DNA of 11,877 bases from positions 1 through 11,877 of the forward strand of contig JBCCBN010000088.1 in NCBI GenBank assembly GCA_039034035.1, in the 5' to 3' direction. The notes beneath the pieces are model-generated. The model was not told the origin of the DNA, did not search any database, and saw nothing but the letters and a program-made list of their open reading frames with translations. This document shows positions 1 to 6,576 of this stretch, piece after piece (the stretch's first letter is position 1; every line of letters starts with the position of its first letter). This stretch comes from UBA5336 sp039034035 (GTDB lineage Bacteria; Pseudomonadota; Alphaproteobacteria; Caulobacterales; Hyphomonadaceae). Made by a program: the position numbers and the translations under genes.

Positions 1-835
1 GGGTCCAATGGCCGGAATTGTGGACCCTGGGAGCGAACTCATTGGCCAGCAGCTTGCCATCGGCCATCACGAAGAATTCCAGCGCCAACACGCCGACATA
101 GTCCAGCGCGCTGGCCAGCTTGCGCGCGGCGGAAATCGCGTTTGCAGCCGTGGCGGCGGACACATCCGCCGGCACGGCGGACCGGCGCAGAATGCCGCCG
201 CGATGGGTGTTTTCAGGCGTGTCCCAGACCGTCTCCGCCCCATCCGCGCCGCGCACGACAAGCGCTGAAATCTCTCGCTCGAACGGGGCAAACGCCTCCA
301 GGATGGCCGGCCCGCCGCCCAGCGCATCCAGGGCAGAGCCAATCTCCGCACCCTCACCAAGGCGCAGCTGGCCCTTGCCGTCATAGCCGTCTCGCCGGGT
401 CTTCAGGATGCCGCGTCCGCCGAAATCCGCCAGCGCCGCGCGCAGGTCCGCGGCACTGTCGACCGGTCGCCAGGGCGTGACCGGGATGCCGCAGTGTTCG
501 AGAAAGGTCTTTTCATCCGCTCGGTCCTGGGCCACCGCCAATGCCTTTGCGCCGGGCCGCATCGGCGTGCCCGTCGCCGCGATGGTCTCGATGGCGGTTA
601 CGGGGACATTCTCCCATTCCAGGGTCACCGCGTCGCATGCGCCGGCGAACGCTGTCAGCGCGTCCCGGTCGTCAAAAGCGCCGGCCCAGTGGCGGGCGGC
701 GGTGCGGGCCGCGGGCGTATCGGTTTCGGGGCAATAGATGATGACGTCAAAGCCGAGCTTCGCGCCCGCATCGGCCAGCATCCGGCCCAATTGTCCGCCG
801 CCAAGGATGCCGATTGTCCCGCCAACCGGCACCAT
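1..835 (-). CDS. purK: N5-carboxyaminoimidazole ribonucleotide synthetase (partial, C-terminus beyond left edge)
   Basis: PurK is a cytoplasmic ATP-grasp enzyme of de novo purine synthesis that joins bicarbonate to aminoimidazole ribonucleotide with ATP, giving N5-CAIR for PurE. I translated 278 codons from the ATG at 835 down to position 2; the gene then leaves the window, so roughly the last quarter is missing. Residues 7-19 (TIGILGGGQLGRM) are the PurK N-terminal nucleotide-fold signature. The middle part carries the ATP-grasp block around GRGILKTRRDGYDGKGQ, and residues 266-278 are EFAPRVHNSGHWT, the family's ATP-grasp metal/substrate motif. The ATG overlaps the purE stop by one base (TGATG), so the two genes are translationally coupled in the order purE-purK. 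No frameshift or missing motif is seen in the visible part. Confidence 0.96.
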   Translation of the reverse strand, partial: MVPVGGTIGILGGGQLGRMLADAGAKLGFDVIIYCPETDTPAARTAARHWAGAFDDRDALTAFAGACDAVTLEWENVPVTAIETIAATGTPMRPGAKALAVAQDRADEKTFLEHCGIPVTPWRPVDSAADLRAALADFGGRGILKTRRDGYDGKGQLRLGEGAEIGSALDALGGGPAILEAFAPFEREISALVVRGADGAETVWDTPENTHRGGILRRSAVPADVSAATAANAISAARKLASALDYVGVLALEFFVMADGKLLANEFAPRVHNSGHWT

Positions 836-1347
836 CAATCAGACCCGGTCTCGGGGATTTCGGCGACACTTTCGGACTGGGCGGTGCGGTAGGCGTCGAG
901 CGCGGCTTGCAAGCGCTCGTCGTCGCCTGCCAGCACCGATATCGCGAGCAGGGCCGCGTTCACGGCGCCAGGTTCACCGATAGCCAGGGTGCCCACCGGC
1001 ACGCCCCGCGGCATCTGCACGATCGACAGAAGGCTATCGAGCCCCGACAGCGCCTTCGACTGGACTGGTACGCCCAGCACCGGCAGGCTGGTGGCGGCCG
1101 CCGCCATGCCCGGCAGGTGGGCAGCGCCCCCGGCTCCGGCAATGATCAGCTTCAATCCTCGCCCCCGGGCGCTTTCGGCATAGGTTTGCAGTCGGACCGG
1201 TGTCCTGTGAGCCGACACAATTCGCGCTTCATGGGGTACGTCGAATTCGGTCAGCACATCGCAAGCATGCTTCAAGGTCGGCCAGTCGGACTGGCTGCCC
1301 ATGATCACGCCGACAAGAGGGTGGGGGTGTGCAGGGTAGAGCGGCAA
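835..1347 (-). CDS. purE: N5-CAIR mutase, class I PurE
   Basis: PurE moves the carboxyl group of N5-CAIR to carbon 4 to form CAIR in purine synthesis. The 170-residue product has every class I signature: GSQSDW (17-22), SAHRTP (45-50, with the catalytic His), AGGAAHLPG (about 72-80), then LGVPVQSKALSGLDSLLSIVQMP and the GTLAIGEPGAVNAALLA segment. The length is normal for the family. I keep the TTG start at 1347 because a GGAG stands at 1356-1359, eight bases upstream; in-frame GTG (1308) and ATG (1302) are alternatives, but the ATG begins directly at GSQSDW and would trim the first strand. It is the first gene of purE-purK and is divergent from the membrane-protein gene at 1451. I recognise no purine operator or riboswitch in the 103-base gap. 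Confidence 0.96.
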   Translation of the reverse strand: MPLYPAHPHPLVGVIMGSQSDWPTLKHACDVLTEFDVPHEARIVSAHRTPVRLQTYAESARGRGLKLIIAGAGGAAHLPGMAAAATSLPVLGVPVQSKALSGLDSLLSIVQMPRGVPVGTLAIGEPGAVNAALLAISVLAGDDERLQAALDAYRTAQSESVAEIPETGSD

Positions 1348-1450
1348 GACGAAGACTCCGTCGTCTGCAAAAGGGGAGGCTTAGGGACATTCGCGGGGAG
1401 GTCAAGATTGGCTGGACTTCGCGCGCGCCCGCTGCTTCGAGAGGAACCAA

Positions 1451-1831
1451 ATGATCACGCGCATCTTCCTGGCCGTTGTGGCCCTTGTATTCCTGGCATT
1501 CGGCGTCTGGAGCCTGACCACGCCGCTTGAGATGACCAGCCAGCTTGGGGTTGATGTGTCTGGCCCCAATGGCGCTTTCGAGATGGCGGGCATCTATGGC
1601 GGGGTTAGCCTTGGTGCTGCAGCCCTGACAGCGGCGGGGGCGGTGCTGGCCCGGATGGCGCGGCCGGCGCTCTGGTTCCTCGTGGCCTATATGGGTGGGT
1701 ACATATTCGCGCGTGTCACTGGCTGGATCCTGCATGGCGCACCGACCAGTGACTTTTATGCCTTCATCGCCTTCGAAGCGGCGACCCTGGCCGGATCGGC
1801 GGGCTTGCTCACCGTTCGCAAAGGCGCGTGA
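1451..1831 (+). CDS. Small four-helix membrane protein, DUF4345-like
   Basis: A 126-residue inner-membrane protein of unknown function. Four hydrophobic segments are visible at about residues 4-22, 44-67, 71-94 and 102-121. The E-x-x-G-x-Y-G-G motif opening helix 2 (FEMAGIYGG, 43-51) and the aromatic/Gly-rich third helix (YMGGYIFARVTGW) resemble the DUF4345 family, whose role is not established. There is no signal peptide apart from the first helix. The ATG at 1451 follows a GAGAGGAA ribosome binding site at once. The gene is divergent from purE; an unusually perfect inverted repeat lies 37 bases after its stop. The family call is from sequence feel, not a search. Confidence 0.75.
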   Translation: MITRIFLAVVALVFLAFGVWSLTTPLEMTSQLGVDVSGPNGAFEMAGIYGGVSLGAAALTAAGAVLARMARPALWFLVAYMGGYIFARVTGWILHGAPTSDFYAFIAFEAATLAGSAGLLTVRKGA

Positions 1832-1867
1832 GCGAGCGCCCACGCGGTCTGTTTCGCGCTGACACGC

Positions 1868-1894
1868 AACGGTTTGCAAAACCTGCAAACCGTT
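1868..1894. repeat. Perfect 11-bp inverted repeat with 5-base loop (operator or terminator stem)
   Basis: AACGGTTTGCA (1868-1878) and TGCAAACCGTT (1884-1894) are exact reverse complements separated by AAACC. The repeat begins 37 bases after the stop of the membrane-protein gene and ends 176 bases before the PAS-protein ATG. No run of T follows on plus, and on minus the flank is GCGTGTCAGCG, so it is not a classic Rho-independent terminator. It may still end the upstream transcript as an RNA stem, or be a two-fold binding site for a dimeric regulator. Confidence 0.6.
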
Positions 1895-2069
1895 CGCGTA
1901 CAAGGACGATGGCTGGCCCGGCACACGGCACACGCGGCGAGTGGGTTCGCGTTCTGGCGGTGTAATTCCCCCGCCGGGCGGTATCACTGGCCCGTGGCGC
2001 AGCCTTTGCGTTCTCCAGCGCAGACACGGCGGCGTGAAAACCCGCCACCTTCCTCTGGAGACTGCCCGG
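1895..2069 (+). other. Non-coding leader of the PAS gene with competing GGCGG/CCGCC hairpins
   Basis: No credible reading frame lies here. The stretch contains GGCGG at 1956-1960, CCGCC at 1971-1975, GGCGG at 1977-1981, GGCGG at 2028-2032 and CCGCC at 2042-2046. The 1971-1975 block can pair either backwards with 1956-1960 or forwards with 1977-1981 (CCGCCGGGCGG, an 11-base palindrome). The 2028-2046 pair forms a separate stem with a nine-base loop, 23 bases before the start codon. This may be a structured mRNA leader, but in G+C-rich DNA such blocks also arise by chance. I do not recognise a known riboswitch class. Confidence 0.3.
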
Positions 2070-2615
2070 ATGCTGCAACGCATTGCGCACCCCAACACCA
2101 AGATCATGCTTGATGCCTGGAAGCGCATGGGCGCGCCTGCCGATCCGGCCACCGATTCCAATCCCATCGGCACCGGGGAAACGGACCTGCTGGCCAATCT
2201 GTTTCTCATCCGCCAGACGCCCGAAAGCTCCTGGGTCTTCTCCAGTGCGGGTGACGGGGTGTCCCGACAGCTTGGCCGGGCGCTGGTCGATCATGATTTT
2301 CTCAGCCTGTGGACCGGGCCCGACCGGCAGATGATCGAGGGCCTCCTCGGCACCATTGTCCAGGGCAACGCCCCGGCCTTGGCCCGCGCGCGAGGTGAAA
2401 CTCTTGCGGGCAACCGGCTGGAAGTGGAGCTGGCCCTGGCGCCCCTGCCGCCAGACCGTAGCGGTGCCGGCCGCCTGTTGGGGCTCTACCAGTCCCTGGG
2501 CGGTGAAGGCCTGCTCGCCGGCCGCCCGATCTGGACCCATCGGCTCGTCGGCATCTGGCCGCCCGAAAGACCGCCCAGCCGGCCCCGCCTTCGCCTGGTT
2601 GCGCAATCATCCTGA
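2070..2615 (+). CDS. PAS domain protein (PAS_5 type)
   Basis: A soluble 181-residue protein consisting mostly of one PAS-like domain, probably a sensor or signalling adaptor without its own output domain. The start MLQRIAHPNTKIMLDAWKRM, the DLLANLFLIR strand, the GDGVSRQLGRALVDHDFLSLW segment (fold core 'G..l...lGr.l....l.W') and the C-terminal strands (ELALAPLPPD, GRLLGLYQSL, THRLVGIWPP) match the alphaproteobacterial PAS_5 pattern. I chose the ATG at 2070 because TGGAG lies nine bases upstream (2056-2060) and homology starts there; in-frame ATG/GTG codons further up add only Arg/Gly-rich residues encoded by the non-coding leader. The PilZ-domain gene follows on the same strand after 136 bases. 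The ligand is unknown, and I see no conserved haem or flavin residue. Confidence 0.75.
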   Translation: MLQRIAHPNTKIMLDAWKRMGAPADPATDSNPIGTGETDLLANLFLIRQTPESSWVFSSAGDGVSRQLGRALVDHDFLSLWTGPDRQMIEGLLGTIVQGNAPALARARGETLAGNRLEVELALAPLPPDRSGAGRLLGLYQSLGGEGLLAGRPIWTHRLVGIWPPERPPSRPRLRLVAQSS

Positions 2616-2751
2616 ACACCGCGATGGGAAATCCATTGCAGCCGGACCCCAAGGCGAACCCTAAACCTTTTATGAACCCGTAGCCGGTAAACACCGACGC
2701 TGAAGCCTGTCCGGAAGCGCCGGGCGCGCTGTGTCATGGAGTTCAGCCGGC

Positions 2752-3372
2752 ATGTCTGCAGCCGCCAAGGTCCAGCCCTTTCCCGAGGCGAACGTCCCCG
2801 TTGCGTCCATGGCCCAGGACAAGCGCCGGTTTCGCCGTATCCTGCTGTCTGTCCATGGCCGCTTTCTCGCCGGAGACAGCGAAGAGCACACCATGGTGAC
2901 CCAGGACATTTCCTGCGCGGGCGCCCATGTGATCTCGCCCTATCACCCCCCGGTTGGCGAAAGCATCGTACTCTATCTCGACGATCTGGGCCGGATCGCG
3001 GGGTCCGTTGTTCGCCACACCAGCCACGGCTTCGGCGTCCTGTTCCATGTCACGCCCCGCAAGCGCGACAAGATTGTCGATCGGTTGACCTGGCTGTGGA
3101 ACTGCAAGGCGCTGGGCCTGTCTGACGAGCGCGCGATGCAGCGCTACACCGCTGGCGGTGCCGCGCTGATCACCCTGGCCGATGGTCGCTCAGTCCAGTG
3201 CCACGTCCTCGACATCTCTGCCACGGGCGCGGGGCTGGAAGCGATGACCCAGGCGCCATTCGTGGGCGAAACCGTCACGATCGGTACCCTCAAGGCCGAA
3301 GTCATGCGCTCCCAGGGACGCCAGTTTGGCATCCGCTTCCTCGGCCGCGTGCATGTGGGCGACGCGGACTAG
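2752..3372 (+). CDS. Tandem PilZ-domain protein (probable c-di-GMP receptor)
   Basis: A cytoplasmic 206-residue protein with two PilZ domains in a row. Domain 1 (about 22-112) has the arginine pair R25-x3-R29 and D52-x-S54-x2-G57. Domain 2 (about 125-203) has R127-x3-R131 and D154-x-S156-x2-G159. In both domains the second Arg lies exactly 23 residues before the Asp, as expected for a shared fold, and both keep the residues that bind cyclic di-GMP in PilZ proteins, so both may bind it. No enzymatic output domain is present. The ATG at 2752 has GGAG ten bases upstream (2738-2741); a GTG at 2731 would add seven residues, and an internal ATG at 2809 is also possible. The neighbouring PAS gene suggests a signalling pair; flagellar, stalk or surface control is an inference from the family. 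Confidence 0.88.
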   Translation: MSAAAKVQPFPEANVPVASMAQDKRRFRRILLSVHGRFLAGDSEEHTMVTQDISCAGAHVISPYHPPVGESIVLYLDDLGRIAGSVVRHTSHGFGVLFHVTPRKRDKIVDRLTWLWNCKALGLSDERAMQRYTAGGAALITLADGRSVQCHVLDISATGAGLEAMTQAPFVGETVTIGTLKAEVMRSQGRQFGIRFLGRVHVGDAD

Positions 3373-3374
3373 CG

Positions 3375-4154
3375 CTATTTGCCGGTCCAGTTCGGCTTGC
3401 GCTTTTCCGCAAAGGCGCGTGGGCCTTCGATCAAGTCTGCGGACTTGAACAGTTCGCCCATTGCGGGGAACTTCGTCTCGAACGCTTCCTTGTAGTCGGC
3501 AATATCAAGCCCTCGCATTGCCACCTGTTTCGATGTGCGGATGGACATGGGGCTGCACTCCATGATCAGTCCGGCCCAGCGTTTTGCCGCTTCCATCAAC
3601 TCGGCTTGCGGCACGACCTCATTGACGAAGCCAAGCTCGACTCCCTCGGCAGCGGGCACGTGCCGCCCGGTCAGGATCATGCCCATGGCACGCTTCAACC
3701 CGATCTGGCGCGGCAGCCTGTGCAATCCGCCCGCCAGGGCTGCTAGCCCGACCTTGGGCTCCGGCAGGGCAAACCGCGCTGTGTCGGCGGCGATGATCAG
3801 GTCGCAGGCCAGGGCGATCTCGAAGCCGCCGCCCATGGCCACCCCGTTCACAGCCGCGATTACCGGCTTGTCCAGATCATACCGGCTGGTCAGGCCGCCA
3901 AAGCCCCTCGGTACGGGGAACCTCTCGCCCCCTTCGGCCTGGTATCGCAGGTCATTGCCAGCCGAGAACGCCCGGTCGCCAGCTCCGGTGATGATCGCCA
4001 CCCACAAGTCCGGATTGGCGGCAAATTCGTCGAAGACTTCGCCAAGCTCCTTGTTTGCCGGCGGGTGCAGCGCGTTCATTTTCTCGGGCCGGTTGATCTC
4101 CACGATCATCAGCGGGCCTTCGGTGCTCACATTCGAAAATTCACGGTCTGCCAA
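3375..4154 (-). CDS. Enoyl-CoA hydratase/isomerase family protein (crotonase, CaiD-like)
   Basis: A 259-residue crotonase. In this family an oxyanion hole stabilises a thioester enolate, most often to hydrate trans-2-enoyl-CoA in beta-oxidation. The oxyanion-hole segments AFSAGNDL (62-69) and NGVAMGGGFEIALACD (103-118) are intact. Glu112 (GGGFE) and Glu132 (LPEPKVGL) sit where the two catalytic glutamates of rat hydratase lie, so true hydratase activity is plausible. The overall pattern, including the ending IEGPRAFAEKRKPNW, is closest in my memory to carnitinyl-CoA dehydratase CaiD, but no carnitine genes are near, so the substrate is open. I start at TTG 4154: it has a perfect AGGAGG five bases upstream and gives a normal length. 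A more upstream ATG at 4232 would add 26 atypical residues. The gene converges with the PilZ gene with only two bases between stops. Confidence 0.93.
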   Translation of the reverse strand: MADREFSNVSTEGPLMIVEINRPEKMNALHPPANKELGEVFDEFAANPDLWVAIITGAGDRAFSAGNDLRYQAEGGERFPVPRGFGGLTSRYDLDKPVIAAVNGVAMGGGFEIALACDLIIAADTARFALPEPKVGLAALAGGLHRLPRQIGLKRAMGMILTGRHVPAAEGVELGFVNEVVPQAELMEAAKRWAGLIMECSPMSIRTSKQVAMRGLDIADYKEAFETKFPAMGELFKSADLIEGPRAFAEKRKPNWTGK

Positions 4155-4158
4155 GTTT

Positions 4159-4165
4159 TCCTCCT
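4159..4165 (-). promoter_or_regulatory. Strong Shine-Dalgarno deciding a TTG start
   Basis: On the minus strand AGGAGGA is followed by AAAC and the TTG at 4154. This is the strongest ribosome binding site in the window and offsets the weak initiation codon of the crotonase gene. Confidence 0.75.
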
Positions 4166-4182
4166 GGGTGTGTATTTGTGGT

Positions 4183-4195
4183 TTTGGTAACCAAA
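4183..4195. promoter_or_regulatory. Palindromic operator candidate TTTGGT-A-ACCAAA
   Basis: A perfect 13-base palindrome (six-base arms around a single A) lies in the 82-base divergent gap between the crotonase and the GYF_2 gene, 29 bases upstream of the crotonase TTG. Its size and position suit a binding site for a dimeric repressor acting on the crotonase promoter. The cognate regulator is not in the window. Confidence 0.45.
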
Positions 4196-4213
4196 GGGGC
4201 GCAGGTTCGCCCC
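4196..4213. repeat. GGGGCG/CGCCCC inverted repeat
   Basis: GGGGCG (4196-4201) and CGCCCC (4208-4213) pair around the six-base loop CAGGTT, directly abutting the palindrome at 4183-4195. It could be a second half of a composite control site or an RNA stem in either leader. No T run follows on either side. Confidence 0.35.
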
Positions 4214-4236
4214 GTAGCCTAACCGCGAGCATCGAA

Positions 4237-4809
4237 ATGGGAAGCCCCGCTCTAGACCTTCAGGATGTCGATCCGCGGATATGGCGGGTCAGGGCCGGCG
4301 AGGCCGTGTACGGACCCTACACGCTGGGACAGATGCACCAATTCGTGGCCGAAGGCCGGATCGCCAGCCATACCAGCATTGCCGAAGGGGCCGGCGCCTT
4401 TGCCGATGCCGGCGACACTCCCGCCTTGAGGGGCGCGTTCCGCATCCTCGCCGAGCAGCAGGCCCCCGCAGCGCCCGCCACACCGAAGTCGGGCGGCGCC
4501 CATGAACCAATGGTCGAAACAGAACCGGCGCCCACCAACATGCTGGTGGTGCTCCGAACGGTCGCCGCGCCCCAGGCGATCATGTCAGTCCTGTCCGGCT
4601 TGGGCCCGTTCGTCGAAGCCCATCCCGGGACCATCCTGCTCCGCACCCCTTCGCGGATCGCAAAGGTCCGTGCAGCCCTCGCGACCGTTACCGAACCGGG
4701 CGACCAGGCGGTCATCGTTGATGCTGGCGCCAACCGGATAGCCTGGCTCGGCCTACAGCCGGAAACCGACACGGCCCTGCGCGCCTTGTGGGAACAGCGC
4801 CAGGACTGA
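4237..4809 (+). CDS. GYF_2 (DUF4339-like) domain protein of unknown function
   Basis: A 190-residue soluble protein. Residues 14-64 form a GYF_2-type module (IWRVRAGEAVYGPYTLGQMH, then a helix FVAEGRI and the strand SHTSIAE), thought to be a protein-interaction domain in bacteria. An Ala/Pro-rich linker (about 72-97) follows, then a compact C-terminal alpha/beta region (about 100-188) beginning MLVVLRTVAAPQAIMSVLSGLG and containing QAVIVDAGANRIAWLGL, which I do not recognise. No signal peptide or membrane segment is visible. The ATG at 4237 is chosen because homology-like sequence begins there and the frame upstream is antisense to the crotonase; the ribosome binding site (GCGAG) is weak. The gene is divergent from the crotonase and its stop is 13 bases from the convergent epoxide hydrolase stop. 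Confidence 0.7.
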   Translation: MGSPALDLQDVDPRIWRVRAGEAVYGPYTLGQMHQFVAEGRIASHTSIAEGAGAFADAGDTPALRGAFRILAEQQAPAAPATPKSGGAHEPMVETEPAPTNMLVVLRTVAAPQAIMSVLSGLGPFVEAHPGTILLRTPSRIAKVRAALATVTEPGDQAVIVDAGANRIAWLGLQPETDTALRALWEQRQD

Positions 4810-4822
4810 CCCGGCCGAGCCG

Positions 4823-5800
4823 TCAGCTTTCCAGTGCGCCGAGCCAGTCGAGCAAGATCCGGTTCACCGCGTCTGGGCGTTCCTGTTGGGTCCAGTGACC
4901 ACAGCCCGGCAGCAAGTGGGTACCCTGCAAGTTCGACAGGGCCGGCGCCATCAATGCCACCGTGTCGACCTCCACGAATGCCAGCACCGGATCCTTGTCG
5001 CCGGCAATGAACAGGCTGGGCTGGTGGATCACCGGATCTTTGAGGCTGGACATGAAGGCATGGTCGGCATGCCCATTGCGATACCGGTTGAGGGGACCGC
5101 GAAAGCCTGAGCGCGCGAATTCGCTGGCATAGTAGTCCAGATCCTCGTCGCTGAACCAGGCCATGTCCGGTGTCGGGTCTGGCATGCCCTTGAACAGGGG
5201 GGCTCCGTGCAGCTTGTTTGCCGGCAAGAGACCGCCGGTCATCCCCTCGGCGGAGGCGTAGTAGTAGAACGCCTTGATCGACCGGCGCGGGTCCGCCTCC
5301 AGTTCGGCCTCTGCCACCCCCTCATCCTGGAAGTAGATGTAATAGAAAAACTTGCCCTGCTGGGTATAGATCTGGCGGAGTAGCTCGACCCCTGGGACCG
5401 GGCCGGGCAGGGTATAAGGCACCGACAGGCCGCAAACGGCGCGGAACCGGTCTGGATGGGTCAGCGCGGACGTCCAGGCGATCGGTGCGCCATGGTCATG
5501 ACCGACAATCACCACCGGCGCATTGGGCGACAAGGCCCCGGCCAGGGCCGCCATGTCCCGGGTGATCGGTTCTATGCCATAGGCGGCAATGGCGTGCGGC
5601 TTATCGGTGCCGCCATAGCCGCGCACATCGGGGGCGGCGACCCGGTAGCCCGCCTCGGCCAGCGGCGCCATCTGGTGGCGCCATGAATACCAGCTTTCGG
5701 GAAAGCCATGGACCAGCATCACCAGCGGGCCGGTTTCGGGCCCGGCCACCGCCACCCGGTGTGACAGGCCATTGGCGTCGACCTGAACGAAATCCTGCAT
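4823..5800 (-). CDS. Epoxide hydrolase (alpha/beta hydrolase fold)
   Basis: This 325-residue cytoplasmic enzyme should open epoxides to vicinal diols. All active-site parts of soluble epoxide hydrolase can be placed: oxyanion motif HGFPES (31-36), nucleophile Asp102 in VGHDHGAP, lid tyrosine Tyr156 in YFQDEGVAEAELE (nearly the mammalian sEH sequence), second tyrosine Tyr240 in NRYRN, charge-relay Asp270 in GDKDPVL, and His302 in GCGHWTQ. It is therefore an epoxide hydrolase and not a haloalkane dehalogenase or esterase. The ATG at 5800 has GGGGAG at 5808-5813, seven bases upstream; the ATG at 5815 lies just beyond that site and is rejected. The substrate is unknown. The gene is divergent from the acyltransferase (116-base gap) and converges with the GYF_2 gene. 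Confidence 0.95.
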   Translation of the reverse strand: MQDFVQVDANGLSHRVAVAGPETGPLVMLVHGFPESWYSWRHQMAPLAEAGYRVAAPDVRGYGGTDKPHAIAAYGIEPITRDMAALAGALSPNAPVVIVGHDHGAPIAWTSALTHPDRFRAVCGLSVPYTLPGPVPGVELLRQIYTQQGKFFYYIYFQDEGVAEAELEADPRRSIKAFYYYASAEGMTGGLLPANKLHGAPLFKGMPDPTPDMAWFSDEDLDYYASEFARSGFRGPLNRYRNGHADHAFMSSLKDPVIHQPSLFIAGDKDPVLAFVEVDTVALMAPALSNLQGTHLLPGCGHWTQQERPDAVNRILLDWLGALES

Positions 5801-5916
5801 GCTTTGTCTCCCCATAAGTTCGGCAAATCACGACCGCTTCGGGCGCCGGCTAGTTGCCGTCACCGCCGGCCTGCGCCACTACTCATGCAACGGTACCATA
5901 TTGCCAGGAAACGCCC

Positions 5917-6576
5917 ATGCCAGACCGTCCCGACGCTTCCGGACAAGGCCCCCGCTTCGGCGCCCGGCCAGCCCCTTTCCGCGGGCCGTTCTCGGAGCTC
6001 TACCGGTGGCTCTGCATGGGCTTTCTATATACCGGCGGCTGGCGCATGGAGGGGGACTGGCCCGGCGCGGCCAAGGTCGTTGCGGTGGCCGCGCCGCACA
6101 CCTCCAATTGGGACGGGATCAACATGATCGCGGCGGCAGGATACTACCGCATCAAGTTCAGCTGGATGGGCAAGGCTTCGCTGGTGAAGGGTCCGTTCGG
6201 CGGCATCGTACGCTGGCTCGGCTGCGTGCCGGTCGACCGGTCGGGTAGCAACGACATTGTGGCCCAGATGGCAGCGGCCTTCGAGGCCAGTGACCGGCTC
6301 GTGCTTGCCATCTCGCCGGAGGGGACGCGGGACCGAGTCAATCGCTGGAAGACCGGGCTATACCACATCGCTGTGGGCGCCGGCGTCCCCATCATGCCCA
6401 CGGTGCTCGATTATGGCCGGCGCTGCATCACCATTGCGCCCCTGCTCCAGCCGACCGGGAACTACGATGCCGACTTGCCGAAGATCGAGGCGCCCTACGT
6501 CCATGCCGAGGGCAAGTTTCCCAGCCGTTGGGCCGCGCCACCTGCCCCAGCCACCAGCGCCGATCCGCTCGCCTAG
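5917..6576 (+). CDS. PlsC-like 1-acylglycerol-3-phosphate/lysophospholipid acyltransferase family protein
   Basis: A 219-residue acyltransferase of the PlsC superfamily, which transfers a fatty acyl chain to a lysophospholipid or similar acceptor at the inner membrane. The catalytic H61-x4-D66 motif (HTSNWD) is intact, the substrate-binding block VKGPFGGIVRWLGCVPVDR (90-108) corresponds to motif II, and SPEGTR (133-138) is motif III. A hydrophobic stretch at about 28-42 could dip into the membrane. The ATG at 5917 has AGGAA at 5906-5910, six bases upstream; an ATG at 5854 in the same frame adds 21 unlikely residues. The short form, with an atypical Ala/Pro-rich tail, resembles the stand-alone acyltransferases often annotated as glycerol acyltransferase rather than housekeeping PlsC. 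The acceptor is unknown. Confidence 0.88.
   Translation: MPDRPDASGQGPRFGARPAPFRGPFSELYRWLCMGFLYTGGWRMEGDWPGAAKVVAVAAPHTSNWDGINMIAAAGYYRIKFSWMGKASLVKGPFGGIVRWLGCVPVDRSGSNDIVAQMAAAFEASDRLVLAISPEGTRDRVNRWKTGLYHIAVGAGVPIMPTVLDYGRRCITIAPLLQPTGNYDADLPKIEAPYVHAEGKFPSRWAAPPAPATSADPLA

Noticed and set aside
1..27. GGGTCCA ... TGGACCC inverted repeat at the left edge
   Set aside because: It lies inside the conserved purK HNSGHW coding segment and is explained by coding constraint and chance.
814..1530. Long plus-strand open frame
   Set aside because: It is antisense to purE and reads into the membrane-protein gene; no family resemblance.
1941..2069. Longer start for the PAS protein
   Set aside because: The added residues are low-complexity translation of the leader, and the ribosome binding site fits 2070.
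1229..2606. Two long minus-strand open frames (1229-2209 and 1809-2606)
   Set aside because: They are shadows of the membrane-protein and PAS genes typical of G+C-rich DNA, with Arg/Pro-rich composition and no motifs.
2662..2690. Sigma-28-like promoter (TAAA ... GCCGGTAA) before the PilZ gene
   Set aside because: The gap is 17 bases instead of the usual 15 and the -10 has a mismatch. The overlapping TAAA-N7-TGAACC is also only a two-mismatch CtrA-like box.
3535..4236. Upstream extension of the GYF_2 reading frame
   Set aside because: It is antisense to the crotonase gene, whose motifs are unmistakable.
5845..5870. Two GCCGGC copies between the epoxide hydrolase and acyltransferase starts
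   Set aside because: GCCGGC is self-complementary and common in G+C-rich DNA; the extended pairing needs a bulge.
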